DNA from: an uncultured Eubacterium sp.
GTDB taxonomy: Bacteria; Bacillota; Clostridia; Lachnospirales; Lachnospiraceae
Reading direction: 5' to 3'
DNA: 64,000 bases
Assembly: GCA_958446835.1 (NCBI GenBank)
Contig: CAUCXT010000011.1
Span: 11,501-75,500, forward strand
Made by a program: the position numbers and the translations under genes. Positions 63,127 to 64,000 of this stretch are shown here, piece by piece; position 1 is the stretch's first letter, and every line of letters starts with the position of its first letter. The notes under the pieces were generated by a model. That model searched no databases, had not been told where the DNA came from, and was given only the letters and a program-made list of their open reading frames with translations.

Positions 63127-63531
63127 TAAATCACTCCTTTCTCTCAGGTTTGTATTTTTGACGACTCTAGACTCGTACTTTTGACGGGCAAATAATAAAG
63201 CCTGCCGTAGGCAGGCGGATAGGATGGGATAGGATAAGATTGAGATGGTATATCTCTTTTTTATCTTTTTATTTTATTCTTTTCTTTGGTTCTTTCTTTT
63301 CTGCTTTTCTTTTTCTCTTTTTTCTCTAGGAAGAGGAAGAGAAGGAAGGGGAAGGGAAGGTTGCACTGACAAGACCACAAAAAAGACATCCACTACAAAC
63401 ATGTTCCACTGTCCGTTTTGAATGCCTTTTTATTCTGATTTCGCTCGTTAATTATCGGAGCAAAATCAATCCATATTATTCACTTGATAATTTCCTCGTC
63501 TGCCATTTTCACAATCGCAAATTCACGATAA
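63127..63531. other. 405-bp gap with palindrome, hairpin and purine tract
   Basis: ACGACTCTAGACTCGT (63161-63176) is a palindrome with one mismatched pair, flanked on both sides by TTTTGACG-like repeats. GCCTGCC-GTA-GGCAGGC (63200-63216) is a strong hairpin. A pyrimidine-rich stretch of about 70 bases is followed by 33 purines without a break (63328-63360). No gene is supported here. The gap probably holds regulatory sites for the recombinase and the small genes. Confidence 0.5.
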
Positions 63532-64000
63532 TTATTGCCCTACTGCCTTTGCTTTCTCCGCTTCTATTTCTGCCCACGCTTTCCTCGCTTCTTCTCTTTT
63601 TCGTGCCATATATTTGCGGTTACTTGCTCGCTTTTTCTCCAGTTTTTCCTGCCTTTTAGCTTCTGCCAGCTTCTCTTCTTCCGTCAGCTCCACAACCACT
63701 TCAGGAACTACAAATCTACCGATATAATTCAAATAAATATCTACATCCTGCGTTCTGTTTGCACCACTTCCAACTGCCTTATAAACCATGATTTTATCAA
63801 CAAATTCATTCAATATGGCTGGTGTCAGTTCCTCGAATGTCGTATGCTTTTTTACAAGTTCCATGAACACATCCACATCCGTTTTCTTAGCACTCATGCC
63901 CTCTAATTCAGCATTATCTCTGTCAATATCCTCTTCCAACGCTTCAAGCTCCGACTCATAATCACTTAGCATGGCATTGAAGCGTTTATCGTTCAATTTA
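63532..64000 (-). CDS. TnpX-like large serine recombinase, C-terminal part
   Basis: The frame is open to the window edge, and 156 codons are visible. They cover the coiled coil (YESELEALEEDIDRDNAEL) and a DUF4368-type tail (FVDKIMVYKAVGSGANRTQDVDIYLNYIG, shortened: KIMVYKAVGSGANRTQDVDIY) seen at the C-terminus of Tn4451 TnpX-family recombinases. The catalytic domain lies outside the window. It would excise and integrate the nested element at GA sites. Confidence 0.82.
   Translation of the reverse strand, partial: KLNDKRFNAMLSDYESELEALEEDIDRDNAELEGMSAKKTDVDVFMELVKKHTTFEELTPAILNEFVDKIMVYKAVGSGANRTQDVDIYLNYIGRFVVPEVVVELTEEEKLAEAKRQEKLEKKRASNRKYMARKREEARKAWAEIEAEKAKAVGQ

Larger units (their letters stand above)
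35050..64000. mobile_element. Integrative conjugative/mobilizable element, left part
   Basis: The span carries serine recombinases, MobC and relaxase, cargo, and the leftward backbone (YodL/DUF4316, DUF3849, methylase-helicase, topB) known from Tn1549-like conjugative elements of Clostridia. The left end lies between the host-like sequence before 35050 and the terminator at 35199. No tRNA or direct repeat was found there. The right end, and a type IV secretion system if present, are outside the window. A second element is nested from 59041. Confidence 0.75.
59041..64000. mobile_element. Nested Tn4451-like mobilizable element, left part
   Basis: Gene order is TnpW-like protein, MobA/MobL relaxase, candidate oriT, DUF3847, small-gene array, small protein, and a TnpX-like serine recombinase at the right edge. 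The left end abuts the topB fragment at a GA dinucleotide (59039-59040), the target of TnpX-type recombinases. The right end is outside the window. Its base composition and codon use differ little from the host element. Confidence 0.75.

Overview
The window looks like a chromosomal segment of a gut-type Lachnospiraceae (Clostridia, Firmicutes). Evidence: moderate-to-low GC, AGGAGG ribosome sites, a DUF6465 AT-hook protein, an ECF S component, GH43, and conjugative/mobilizable elements with large serine recombinases. No rRNA, tRNA or CRISPR array was recognised. The species cannot be named from sequence reading alone.

Host part (about 1-34,900). The left edge holds a likely peptide-signalling locus: a 50-codon secreted-type peptide gene (280-432, +) runs tail-to-tail into a 598-aa regulator with two HTH domains and helical repeats (440-2236, -). 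A divergent secreted-protein gene runs off the left edge, and two palindromes lie between the divergent starts. Next come serC-serA, then a pyridoxal kinase with a membrane S component (vitamin B6 salvage). From 15,523 down to 6,923 a single leftward operon of twelve genes encodes sulfur assimilation: MetY, siroheme sulfite reductase, TusA-like protein, thioredoxin, ThiS-like carrier, ThiF-like activating enzyme, JAMM protease, FecBCD-type importer, siroheme-synthesis dehydrogenase and a LysR regulator. The set matches the protein-thiocarboxylate route to homocysteine described in Wolinella. A YeiH-type exporter, tgt-tetR, aroC and a BMP-family binding protein follow. Next to the BMP gene is a large sensor gene (ECF-S-like membrane domain, beta-propeller, Y_Y_Y, HD-GYP) broken by three frameshifts. 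Then come the DUF6465 protein, a lipid kinase, a nucleotidyltransferase/aminotransferase/HAD cluster, a GH43 glycosidase, a double-OB SSB-like protein and typA.

Mobile part (about 35,050-64,000). An integrative element begins after typA. It has three tandem large serine recombinases, a MobC/relaxase pair with a hairpin-rich candidate oriT, and a cargo GntR/ABC-transporter operon with a very clear promoter and operator. Further cargo is a hydrolase, an SRPBCC protein and an Abi-gene remnant. A leftward backbone follows: YodL/DUF4316, a transfer-assisting protein, YodL/DUF3849, a 2702-aa methylase-helicase and topB. A complete TnpV-family gene with its own strong ribosome site is nested in another frame inside the 2702-aa gene.

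At 59,040/59,041 topB is cut at a GA dinucleotide by a second, Tn4451-like mobilizable element. That element carries a TnpW-like protein, a MobA/MobL relaxase, a structured candidate oriT, DUF3847, an array of four small genes sharing repeated leaders, and a TnpX-like serine recombinase that runs off the right edge. Both elements continue beyond the window.
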